From Deuterostichococcus epilithicus (lineage: Eukaryota; Chlorophyta; Trebouxiophyceae; Prasiolales; Stichococcaceae): a stretch of 64,000 nt of DNA. The stretch lies in NCBI GenBank assembly GCA_033439295.1, contig JAVTLE010000023.1, forward strand, positions 3,322,530 to 3,386,529. Reading direction: 5' to 3'. Made by a program: the position numbers and the translations under genes. Under the pieces are notes generated by a model. That model saw only the letters and a list, made by a program, of their open reading frames with translations. It did no database searches and had not been told where the DNA came from. Within the stretch, counting starts at the first letter, position 1, and each line of letters begins with the position of its first letter. Shown here in pieces: positions 48,809 through 58,351 of the stretch.

Positions 48809-49638
48809 AAAGAGATACTGGGTCCGCCTGCCTGAGCCGCCCCACTCCCTACACAAGCGCCGAGACCATGTCAGGCACTCCAGACCTGCTGCCCTAGGTG
48901 TGGATGTAAAAGGCGCACCAGGACTTGGTCTGGCCTAGGTACACTAGACAGCGCGTATTTCTCCGGATACCAGCAAATATCTGGTTCAAAAGGATTGAAT
49001 GGCCCACGTCCGATCTGGAACTGCAAACTCATCACGGATATACTGCACTTGGCAGGATCTATAACGGGTTGGAATCACCGAATCCTCACGAATCTGTCTG
49101 AGGAGCGGTGCAGCTACGGCATCTGGGCCAGGCAAGTTCCTGTGCAACCGTTCTGCACTCTGCTATGCAATTCCTCCAGAGTGCTGTCCGGTGACGTTTG
49201 TTACTCCTGCTGCTCCTGCCCAGTGTTTTTAATGGCAGCGCGCCCAAACGACACCTGCACTGGGCGCAGCCGACAATCACCTTCATCCTTATCTTCTTCT
49301 GCAGTGTGCTTTGTAAATGGCACAATGTATGGCCCGTATCTGTCTGCGTTGCGTGGCCTCGCAGCCCCGCAGTCATCAGAGGCACGCTTCACTGTCAGGG
49401 CGGGGCTGTGTCAAGCCGTACGCCATGACTTGGGCGGCGGCTGCGCTTTGTGCCCATTTTGAACAGGTGTCTTCACACTGCAGGCCTACCTCAGCGGTGA
49501 ACCTCGGCGGTGAGAAGACACTGCCTTGGGACAAACTCGCTTTCTGCTTAGGCACTACCGCTTGCAGACCACGCTGGGCGGCGGCTGTGAGCCTCTCGAA
49601 CTGCGCCAGCGCACGCCTTCCGGCAGCGGCAGGTTACT
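48809..49638. other. Convergent intergenic spacer
   Basis: About 830 bp between two facing stops. Short frames on both strands lack gene features. Confidence 0.5.
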
Positions 49639-51280
49639 TCACCAGCCCGCTCCGGCTTTCTTGATGTCAACCCGCCCGAAGCGGCGCCAGCTCTCATCAC
49701 CATAATCGCCATGATCGATGAACTCTCCAGTGCTGTCGTCCTGCTCTTCTTGAGCACTCTCTGCTGCAGATCGATCGGGGTCCGGCTCCGACATCTCGCC
49801 CACATAACCGGCGCAGAGGGGGCAAGGCAGGACGCCCTGCAACAGTCATGGCGTCATGTCCTCCGCCAGTGCATGTGTCGTGTTTGCACTGCATGGAACT
49901 TGGCGCTACGAAGAGGGTCACGCGTGAGGCTCAGGGTTGTTCTGGTGTTCACCTGTCCACCGCAGATCCTGCAGCGAGCTGTGCCAATGTAGAAGCTGGC
50001 GCCCGCTCCGCCAGGCTGCGGGTGGGTACACGGTGGATGAGATTCGCAACGGGCTTGCGCCCTGGCGTCTTCGAGCTGGAGGGTCACCGTCCACGCAGAT
50101 ATTCGCTAAGTATACCAAGAAGCACCTTTGTGTTGACGGTGCCGGTGCCGGCGCACACAGTGCACTCCACCGTGCCGCTCCCGTTCGCTGCATCGACCAA
50201 GCACTGTCTTGGGTGTCTGAAGACTGCCATAGTCTTGCAGCACACATGCATGTCAAACGACGGCAACCGAAAGCTCAAGGGGCTCACCGCATATCTCACA
50301 AAAGTGGAACCGCGCTGGAAAGTTGAGCCTTGGAGGCGTTGCACTGCACATCCAAATGTCGACAGCGTGACGCCCTTGCAGGCGTTGAAGGTGCCTCAGC
50401 TGGCACGAACGCCGCCGGTTTACACCGGACGCCCATCGCAGACAGCGATGATGGCAGCAGCTATGTTCAAATTTGGGCAGCCGGCATGGCTGTGGCGATC
50501 CAACGCGCATGGCAGCCGTTCAAAAGCATGTGCATGTGCATGAGCAGACTCCAGTCCGTAAGGTGCATCACTAACGTCATCAGGCGCAGCGGGTAAGCGC
50601 CAAAGACCTGACGCCTTCTGGTCTTCGAAAATCTGACGTGGATCCAGCGTGCCGGAAAATCTTCCGGTGTCTGATTGTGCCATGCGCACCCCCTTACGGT
50701 GCGGCAAATCACCTGCGCCGCTGCTGTACCAATCGCTCACATCGACTGCCGTCGCGCGACACACGCAGCCGAAACGAGCTGCGCCTTCCGGCAGACGCAG
50801 CTCGCAGGCAGCTGCTGAAGACGGGGTGCGCTTCTCGCCGCTGTCAGCACGAAGGCCATGAATGCCTGCAATATTCAACAACACGATCGCAAAACCGAAA
50901 GCAAATAGCTCCAAGGCAGACAAACTCTCCAAATGGCCGATCGGCTGACTCCCCTCACTTGCACACTCGTCGTCGTACGGGCCAGCCTGGTCCCATGAGG
51001 GGCCATCACCGCTGCTGCTTCTGCGCTTGTGAAGGTCATCGCAAGAGATCCTCGTAACGCTGCACGACACGGCAGCATTGCACTTGCCACTCACCTCCTT
51101 GGCACTACCACTGGCCAGCTTGCTGGGCACAGCTGGGCAGGTGCGTGCACATGGTCGCTTTCGGAAGCTGGCGTTCGTCTCTCGAGCTCTGCGAAACCCT
51201 CTAAACGACCTATTCCTACGGTTGCAGGACACGGATTTGCACCAGGTGGCGAGTTCCGCACCGTGCGGCAGCTGAGCCAT
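49639..51280 (-). CDS. Plastid DnaJ-type zinc-finger protein with one membrane span
   Basis: Four minus-strand exons: 50608-51280, 50126-50187, 49953-50015 and 49639-49836 (331 aa). The N-terminus is Arg/Ser/Cys-rich and acid-poor for about 60 residues, like a chloroplast transit peptide. A hydrophobic helix (LELFAFGFAIVLLNIAGI) lies near residues 115-135. The C-terminal half holds three CxxC pairs resembling DnaJ CxxCxGxG repeats: CTVCAGTG, CRICGGQG and CPLCAGYVG. An acidic tail follows, ending AGAGW. No J-domain is present. Algal and plant proteins of this kind (BSD2, PSA2, LQY1 types) help assemble Rubisco or photosystems; which one this resembles most I cannot say. A possible donor inside exon 1 (GAG|gtgagt) was not used because the frame stays open. 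The start codon overlaps that of the CAX gene. Confidence 0.75.
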
Positions 51281-54200
51281 GTCAACGCCTCTGAGCCGTG
51301 CCCGCGTGGCGCTGCGCGTCATTCATCGCTTCCAGGCCGGCGTGCGCCGCGACGTTGAGGACGGCGACCCTGAGGCCGCTGCCGCCTCGGAGGTGAGACG
51401 GCGGAACTTTCCGCGGAAGGACGTGGAAAAGGGTGTGACACGCGTGCGCATCTGCGCCTCACCAGCTATGTGGCAGTGAGATTTGGCTCCTACTTCAGCT
51501 CTTTCGTGATGATGCCTTCTGCAAAATCTCCCCTGTATAATCGCCTGAAATGGACGTTCTGCGGTTGCGGCGCAGGCGGCAGGCGAGGCGGAGGACCGGC
51601 TGCTGCCGCTGCTGCCCAAGCTGCGGCGCGAGTCCATGAGCCAGGCCAATGGCGAGGCTCCCGCATCGCCTGCTCCATGTGAGTCTTCAACTTCGTCGAC
51701 GAACTTCGTGCAAAACCCAGTAACGAGCATTCGCAAGACTCGGTGTGCTGCTGACATGGCGGCGGCGTCCGTTGGGTCTGCCTCACCGCACCTGCAGCCA
51801 AGCGGAATGCCAGCGGCAGTTCTGCGTCCCACACTCGCTGCAAACTCAAGATCCTGCCGCAACGCGCTGCTTCCGCCGCGCCAATGCAGCGTCGGCGCGG
51901 CGTGAGGCGGCGCGTGTGGCCTCGGCTACCAGCGGCGAGCTGTCGACCATGTTCCGAACAGGCAGCGGCACCGGCTTCCTGCGTACGCAGTCGCGCCGCA
52001 GCGACTATCAGGCGTCTGAGGCACACCCCAGCACCACTGACCCCGGTGCGTCTTTCTGATTAAGAGGCACGGTGCATGGCGGGCTACTCATTGAAGTTGC
52101 TGCATGCGGGCAGCCAACTACAATGTGCGCAGCCACCAGGGCTCCGCAAACACCAGGCTGTTTCAAATGCACCAATTGCATGTTCTACCTGGGTTTGGTC
52201 ATGGAACGGTCATTGCCATGAAAGCTGCGGAGCCCAGATCCACAACCTTCCAGGGGCTAAGGAACATGTTCTCGTAATGCTATGGCTAATCTCCCTTCTG
52301 ATTTTGCCACAGGATACTTTGCACCGGTCAGCGACGCAAAGGCGATCAGCGGCCTCATCCTGTCCAGCTGGCTGAACGTGCTGCTGCTGAGCGTGCCGTT
52401 CGGCTTCGTTGCCCACTTCCTCAACTGGCCTGCGGCCTGGCGCTTTGGCCTGGTAAACATCCTGTGCAGCTGCGGCCCTTTGAACGGCGGCGGTGTGTTC
52501 ATCGCCATTCTGCACCGCCACTGCAGGCAGTATCACTGCCTCCAGTATTGAATGCAATAGGTCTCATGCACATGTGGGACCATGCACATGCGGCATGGCT
52601 GTGCTGCCGCTCGTGGGCTAGTTCTCATGGTGTCACCAAGGCAGCAATTCCTTCAAGACCTCAAAAAAACATGGTGCTGTCTCGCAGAACTTCCTGGCAC
52701 TGGTGCCACTGGCGCTGCTGCTGGGCGAGGTGACCGAGGACCTGGCCATCCGATTTGGCGACGTCATCGGCGGCCTGCTGGTGAGCGCATTGGATGCACC
52801 TGGACATGGCCTCCTGTGCCGCTCCCTTACTCGTCGATGTTTTGACCCACCCCCTCCAGTCACGCAGCTCACTCAGAGCGCCCTGCAAACGCGTGCCGAT
52901 TACCTCTCGCAGCCCCTCCGAACTGATGCACGTGGGTTCGTCCAGAGTTGTGATCAATTGTGCCCTCTTCACTTGTGCGCAGAACGCTACATTTGGCAAC
53001 GTCGTGGAATTGATCCTCAGTTTGGCGGCGCTGCAAAAGGGACTCTACGATGTGGTGGCCATGTCCCTCGTTGGCTCGGTGCTGTCCAACCTGCTGCTGG
53101 TCCTCGGTGAGCGCCTATCATGAACACTGCCGCCTGTTGTATTGTTGCTGAAAGCCTGCTGTCATGGTCGCGGCGCTAACAGCGTGCAAATGGCATGAAG
53201 GTGTTTGTATAACGGAACACCCTGCGCTGAAGCTGGCTGCCGCTGCAGAAGCCACGAGCCTGTTGCGGTCTGCACTTTGCATGAGTATATCTTGGATCCT
53301 CTTCGGATTCCTTTTCGACTGGCCGACCGATGCCAATTTTGTGTTCAGGCATGTTCACACGGCGCCGCTCCCCGCTGCTGCGCAGGCTGCGCTTCCTGCC
53401 GGCCTCCAGATTCCTCTGATGAAGCGCAAAGCTCTGTTGCATTTCTGCAGGCTGCTGCTTCCTGGTGGGCGGCACACAGTACCACCAGCAGTCCTTCAAT
53501 GCCGGCTTCAACAAGGCCATGTGCTCGCTGCTCTTCCTGGCCTGCATCGCGCTGGCGCTGCCTACCGCCGGCGCCACCCTCTACTCCCGTGACAAGCTCT
53601 CGGAGGGCGCCATTCTGTCTGTCAGCCACGGCACAGCAGGTGGGATTAGCACCCTTGATATGGGTTCCGGGTTGGTAGCCACAGCACAGTAGGCTGAGTT
53701 TAGCACCCTCTTTCGGAGGGGTTTCGGTTTTGTGTCTGATTGTGCTCGTGGGCGCGTTTTCGCGGTGGTGTTGATGATGTGAGGCCTATTTCACAACCGC
53801 AATGGCAGGCAGCACACCTTTCCAGTGGCAGAGCTGTTCAGCAAACGGCTCGCGCAGGTTGCGGCGCTGTGCCCAGGCATCCGAGCGCGGCAGTACCAGA
53901 AGTGGCGGGCGTCCCCAACATCTCTGCACTTGCGTCCCTGGTGCAGGCTGTCAGCGAGAGACTGCGCCTACCATCAAACACAACATTCGCGTTGCTGCGC
54001 AGTGATGCTTATCTTCGCCTACGGGTGCTACCTCTTCTTCCAGCTGAAGACGCATCGGGAGGTGTCGTCTTCAAACGAGGAGGGCGACGACAACGAGGAC
54101 GGTGGAGAGGTGCGTGCTGGTGGCATCGTGCTGCAAAGCACAACAGCAAAGTCAAGCCAGGTCGCTGGAGGCTTGCCTGGCACAGGCGGACTGTGCCTCT

Positions 54201-55682
54201 GCATGATTGCGCGAGCTGAAGGCGGTGAGCAGAAGCCTGGCCAAACCTGTACCAAGTGCCGCAGGAGAGCAGCTGGAAATGCCAATCGACCATGTGGACC
54301 ATGCCGACCATGTGCACAACTCCGCAGGCAGACCAGGAGACCGCGAGCCTGTCGCTGTCGGGGTCCCTGGCGATGCTGACCGCCATCACCGTCATAGTGG
54401 CCTTCGCCTCAGAGTGAGCTTGCATGCCTTCCGTAGGCACGCTATGCAAGGACTGGACGACAGGGCCAGCAGCTTGATCCGATGCCCATCTCCCAAGGTC
54501 GCGCCACATCTGTTCATTGGAGGCAGCAGAGAGTCTCACTGCCCACACAACTGAAAGTGTTGCGTCTTGATCTGCGTCCTGGCGGCTGCCGCAGGTTCCT
54601 GACCGGCTCCATCGAGGAGGTCAGCAAGGGCTCGGGCATCAACCAGAGTTTCTTGGGCCTGATCGTGCTGCCCATCGCCGGCAACGCCTGCGAGCACATC
54701 ACCGCCGTCTTCGTCGCCGCCAAGGATAAGATGGACCTCGCCATTGGGGTGCGGAGTCCAACGTTGCACCACCCCCCTGTAGCAGTGCCCCGTCAACATA
54801 TTGCGCCCGCAGTCCTGTTCGAATCACAGCAGCCAGCGGACTTCGGTCCTTGGTGCATGCCATTGGCCTGATGCCTGCCAGTATGCCTACAAAGCAGGTC
54901 CACTGTGAGGGTCGCCTCGCTGACGAGGTCATGTCGTTGCTACGTAGGTGGCCCTGGGCTCCAGCATCCAGGTGTGGTTCCAAACCCACCCCTCGGCCCG
55001 CAGGGCAGCATCAAGTCGATGTTGCAACCAACATCTGCGCGCCCCTGCGCTGCTTTTGCTGGAAATCTCATGCAGCTCCCTCAACTTGGACGGTCGTTGA
55101 ACGTTAAGTTACTGTTGCTGCACAGATCGCCATCTTTGTGCTGCCGTTTGTGGTGCTGGCCGGATGGGTCACCGGCCACGAGTTCTCTCTGGCCCTGGAC
55201 CCTCTTTCGGTGGTCATCCTCACGCTGTCAGGTGGGCAGCTACTGTTCATCTGGCTGCACAGACTACTGGCCTCCCAAGACGCTCGCAAACACCTATGCA
55301 CTTGTGCACAGCGCCCTGCCTTGTGCGACCCCAGAGTGGCGCTGTGAGCCTCGCTTTGCCCGTTCCACGCTTGCATCTGACTGGTGTGTTGCTGGCAACG
55401 TGCAGTCATTCACGCCACCTTCGTGTCCAGTGACGGCACCTCCAACTGGCTGTTGGGCGTGCAGCTCGTGCGTTTTCCCCTTCTGCCTATGATGCTGTCA
55501 ACCCTAATCTCATGCTACTGGACCACGTGCCGGTACCCGCCATAGGCTGCGTGAGGTGCATGGTCTGGCTACCTGGCACCATTGCAGTGACCAATTTCCA
55601 TCTTCGAGTGGCAACCTGTGTCTTTTCGCAGGTTGGGACGTACCTATTGATTGCGATATTGTATTTTTTCTTCAGCGCTTAG
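51279..55682 (+). CDS. CAX: CAX-family cation/H+ exchanger
   Basis: Vacuolar-type Ca2+/H+ antiporter. Fourteen exons: 51279-51392, 51576-51678, 51890-52045, 52313-52452, 52688-52780, 52983-53106, 53451-53639, 54003-54109, 54328-54413, 54595-54748, 54948-54971, 55126-55231, 55406-55467 and 55632-55682 (502 aa). An N-terminal soluble region of about 120 residues may be autoinhibitory as in plant CAX (inference). Then 11 or so TM helices, including [18 protein letters not shown], the first ion-binding repeat [14 protein letters not shown], a mid-loop acidic run ([12 protein letters not shown]) and the second repeat [16 protein letters not shown]. The plant motif is GNAAEH; here Ala is Cys. It ends [14 protein letters not shown]. 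All phases agree. The intron after exon 7 holds a diverged copy of that exon's end. Confidence 0.93.
53625..53712 (+). repeat. 53-bp donor duplication at CAX exon 7
   Basis: gccacggcacagcaggtggg at 53625 is echoed by gccacagcacagtaggctga at 53678. Both copies are followed by a 'tagcaccct' block. The copy has lost the GT donor. Confidence 0.7.
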
Positions 55683-56190
55683 CTCAGTAAGTATCCTGCT
55701 TCTTCGTGAACCTCATTGATGCATCATTATCATGTTTATCCTGGGGTCAGCGAGTAAAAACCACCGTGCAGCCAGAAAGCCGGCAAGTACCCTGTCAACG
55801 TCGCCTGCCAAAGTCAAGTGCCGAAGACGGCTGGTGGTTGCCGTGGAATCAACGGCATGCAGCACTGGGGAACCTGTTTGGTTCTTGGAACTCGCTGAGC
55901 TCAGGGGACGTGGAAGCAGTGCACAGTACGGTTGTTGCCCCTGTCGACGGGCTAAATTCGGCGTGCCGGGCCATCTTTAAATAAGTCCAGCAGTGTTCTT
56001 TGATGGTTTGACAATTGGACGCTTCAGCAAAAGTGTCCTGGTGCCATCGCTATCGGTCCACTGAATCTCTCTGCCTGACGTCTCGCGTCTGAGATCGCAA
56101 TGGAACATCCAAGTCGCTATCGTCAACATATCAGCGTCTTGTGCCCCAGGTTCATCCTCAGGGTATCCTGCGCGCCACATGCAGGCTTTG
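55683..56190. other. Convergent intergenic spacer
   Basis: About 500 bp, AT-richer, holding the CAX and ATP23 3' UTRs. Nothing else is seen. Confidence 0.5.
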
Positions 56191-57872
56191 TCAGTGCCTG
56201 GTTCGGAAAGCAGTGCTCAATAGACGATGCGGCAGTGCAGCAGCACACCTATCGAATGGCGCCGTGTCTTGGAAGCACCGGTCAAACACGCGGTCAATTG
56301 CCGCCTTGGCTTTCCGTTGTCCGCCGCAGGAAGGGTTCATGGCCACTGACAGCTGCGCTCGCCGCTTCACGCATGCCTGGTGGACGCATGAGCAGAAATC
56401 TGTCAGGGATGCACAGCCTAACCAGAAGCATAACACCTGTCTCTGTGTGCACCCGACGACAGCGAGTGCGAATGGTCAAGTTGGTAGGCCGGTGCGTGCA
56501 ATGCACACTCGCAACAGACATCCAATGCAAGGTGGATGCAGGAGCGTCTGCGCATCCCTGCAATGCAACTCGAGCATTGTTGGATGTCGTTACAAGGGTG
56601 CAGAGGCACCTGGTGCTGGCCGCGGATGCCATAGTTGCCGCGTAGTACCTCCTGCTTGAAGGTGCAGTCCCCGCTGAGGCTGGCCGCCCGGATCTGCGCG
56701 CCAGCGCAGCTGTGAGATGCAGCGGACGACTGTGTACTTGTGCAACCCTCTTGGAACAGGGAAGCACACGGGGAGGAGGCCGCAGGCAAGGTGCTCACAG
56801 TTGGACCAGTCCAAGTCGGCGTTGCGGCAGTCACCTCATAATGAAGCTGATGATCCGAGTCTGCCGCCAAGTGAGCTTTCCTTTTTGGAAGAAGTTAGTA
56901 TGAAACACAGGACAGACTAGGACCATACACACCTCGCAGGTGAAATACTCACAAATTGACCAGTACAGGTCGGCCCCACGGGAAGACGAGGCAATTTCGA
57001 CAAGGGCCACTGGTGTTTCGGCCTTTGTTGTCCAATTTGCCTCGCTACAGGTGTGGCGGTCGCAGTTGGCCCAATCCAGGACGACGCCGCGGCAGTTGAT
57101 TTTGGGTAACAAGAACAAGGCAAGAACTCCCCCTTGCTGAAAGCCATACCTCGCTGCAGGCATGGTGCTCGCAGTTGGACCAGTCCAGGTCAGCGCCGCG
57201 GCAGTGGTCATACGCATGCACCAGCTCGTGCACCAGCGCCACGTCCACCTCGTGCTGCGAGCCCACGTGGTTGTGGCAGATGACCACCTGCACTCGGTCG
57301 CACACGTCGAGCTGTCGGTTCGGCGCCTGTACATGTGTACGCCCACCCAGGCGTTGCCGAGGGGTCCGAGTAGGGCGACGAGCATCAATTGCAAACGGCC
57401 AGTGGATGGCTGGGAAAACCGCAGTTTTGGCGCATGTACTTTTCGGAGGACGCACCCCATCGGGCGGCCGGAAGCCGCCGCCGACGAGCGCATCGCAGTG
57501 CTCGACCCTGAAGAAGCTGTTACCGACTTCGCACCCCGCCTGCGGGTTCAGCGGTCAGAATGTGCACCTCACGCAGCCGAAGACCGCTGGTACAGCCTGT
57601 GATGCAGGTTGCACACCATATGGGGGAAGCGTGGCAGGCCATGACGCTCCGGGCGAGCCACAGGGATCAGCGCAACGCCCAGAGCCAGAGAGGCAATGCT
57701 TGGCAGTTCAGGCACTAACCTCCTTCATCTTGTCAATCATGAACTTGACCGTCATATTGCGCGTCTGCGCCCGTTCCACCATGCTTTCGCAGTCCTCCCG
57801 CCGCGTCGACGGCCATTGCGGTTGCTGTGGCCTCGCCTCCTGCGGCTCCGCGGCTGCGTTTGCGGCACTCAT
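56191..57872 (-). CDS. ATP23: ATP23, mitochondrial inner-membrane metalloprotease
   Basis: Processes Atp6 and helps assemble ATP synthase; acts in the intermembrane space. Five minus-strand exons: 57720-57872, 57456-57539, 57150-57287, 56610-56693 and 56191-56376 (214 aa). The zinc site HELVHAYDHCRG (HExxH) is followed by DLDWSNCEHHACSE and IRAASLSGDC, the family's conserved Cys-rich helix pair. N-terminal ENCRY-type cysteine region: REDCESMVERA and VEHCDALVGGGFRPPDG. The C-terminus DRVFDRCFQDTAPFDR matches the family end. There is no N-terminal presequence, consistent with Mia40-type import through its cysteines. The intron after the HExxH exon carries three more copies of that exon's last ~54 bp. 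Confidence 0.93.
56777..57203 (-). repeat. Four-copy exon-end array in ATP23 intron 3
   Basis: Copies at 57150-57203 (functional exon end), 57041-57094, 56933-56982 and about 56777-56829; spacings 109, 108 and about 156 bp. Copies 2 and 3 can be read as RGVVLDWANCDRHTCSE and RGADLYWSICEYFTCE, clear paralogues of the exon's DLDWSNCEHHACSE. Copy 4 still reads DLDWSNCEHLAC. Confidence 0.9.
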
Positions 57873-58351
57873 GCCGGAGAGAGCCGAATGTGCTGGTGAA
57901 TAGACTGGATGCCGGACAGCCCGTCTCTTGCAGTCGCTGTGTTCGTTGTGACAGTTTCCTGGACAAGCGAGGGCTGCGAGGGGCACCGGCAGCAGACGTC
58001 AAGTGTCCCTTGACTGAATCTGCTCGGATCTGCGCATTGAACGATGTGGCACACACTCACCGCATAGAGGGGCTGGCCCACCTGAATCTGTCAGACACGT
58101 CAGACAGAAAACCAATTTAAGAGTTGCTGACTTGCAGCCAACTCCTCCCCATGCTGCTATCCAGCATTGTTGCCATCAGTATACATGTGCCTGCTTGGTG
58201 AGGGTGGACCTGCTTTTGCAGCACGTCCGCCTCTCGTCGTGCCCCTCGTTCAGGATCAAGTGTAGCAGGCGACTACTTCTGCAGATGAACACCGTTTCTG
58301 AATCGTGTTGGCATCGAAATCTTCACTTGTGATCTTCACTCGTGATCTGAA
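57873..58351. promoter_or_regulatory. Divergent promoter region, ATP23 / GT77-like
   Basis: About 480 bp between divergent starts. No gene-like frame. It is expected to hold both promoters. Confidence 0.45.

Noticed and set aside
50253-50510. Minus-strand frame containing FCEICGEP as an extra zinc-finger exon
   Set aside because: It overlaps the intron of the zinc-finger gene in a frame that cannot be joined in phase to the other CxxC exons.
57041-57094. Copy 2 of the ATP23 exon end as a normal extra exon
   Set aside because: Adding it would duplicate the Cys-rich helix and break the match to the family. It has a GC rather than GT end and no clear acceptor.
140-58351. Operon-like or defence-system arrangement
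   Set aside because: All genes are split, have their own spacing and encode unrelated housekeeping functions; the window is nuclear eukaryotic DNA.
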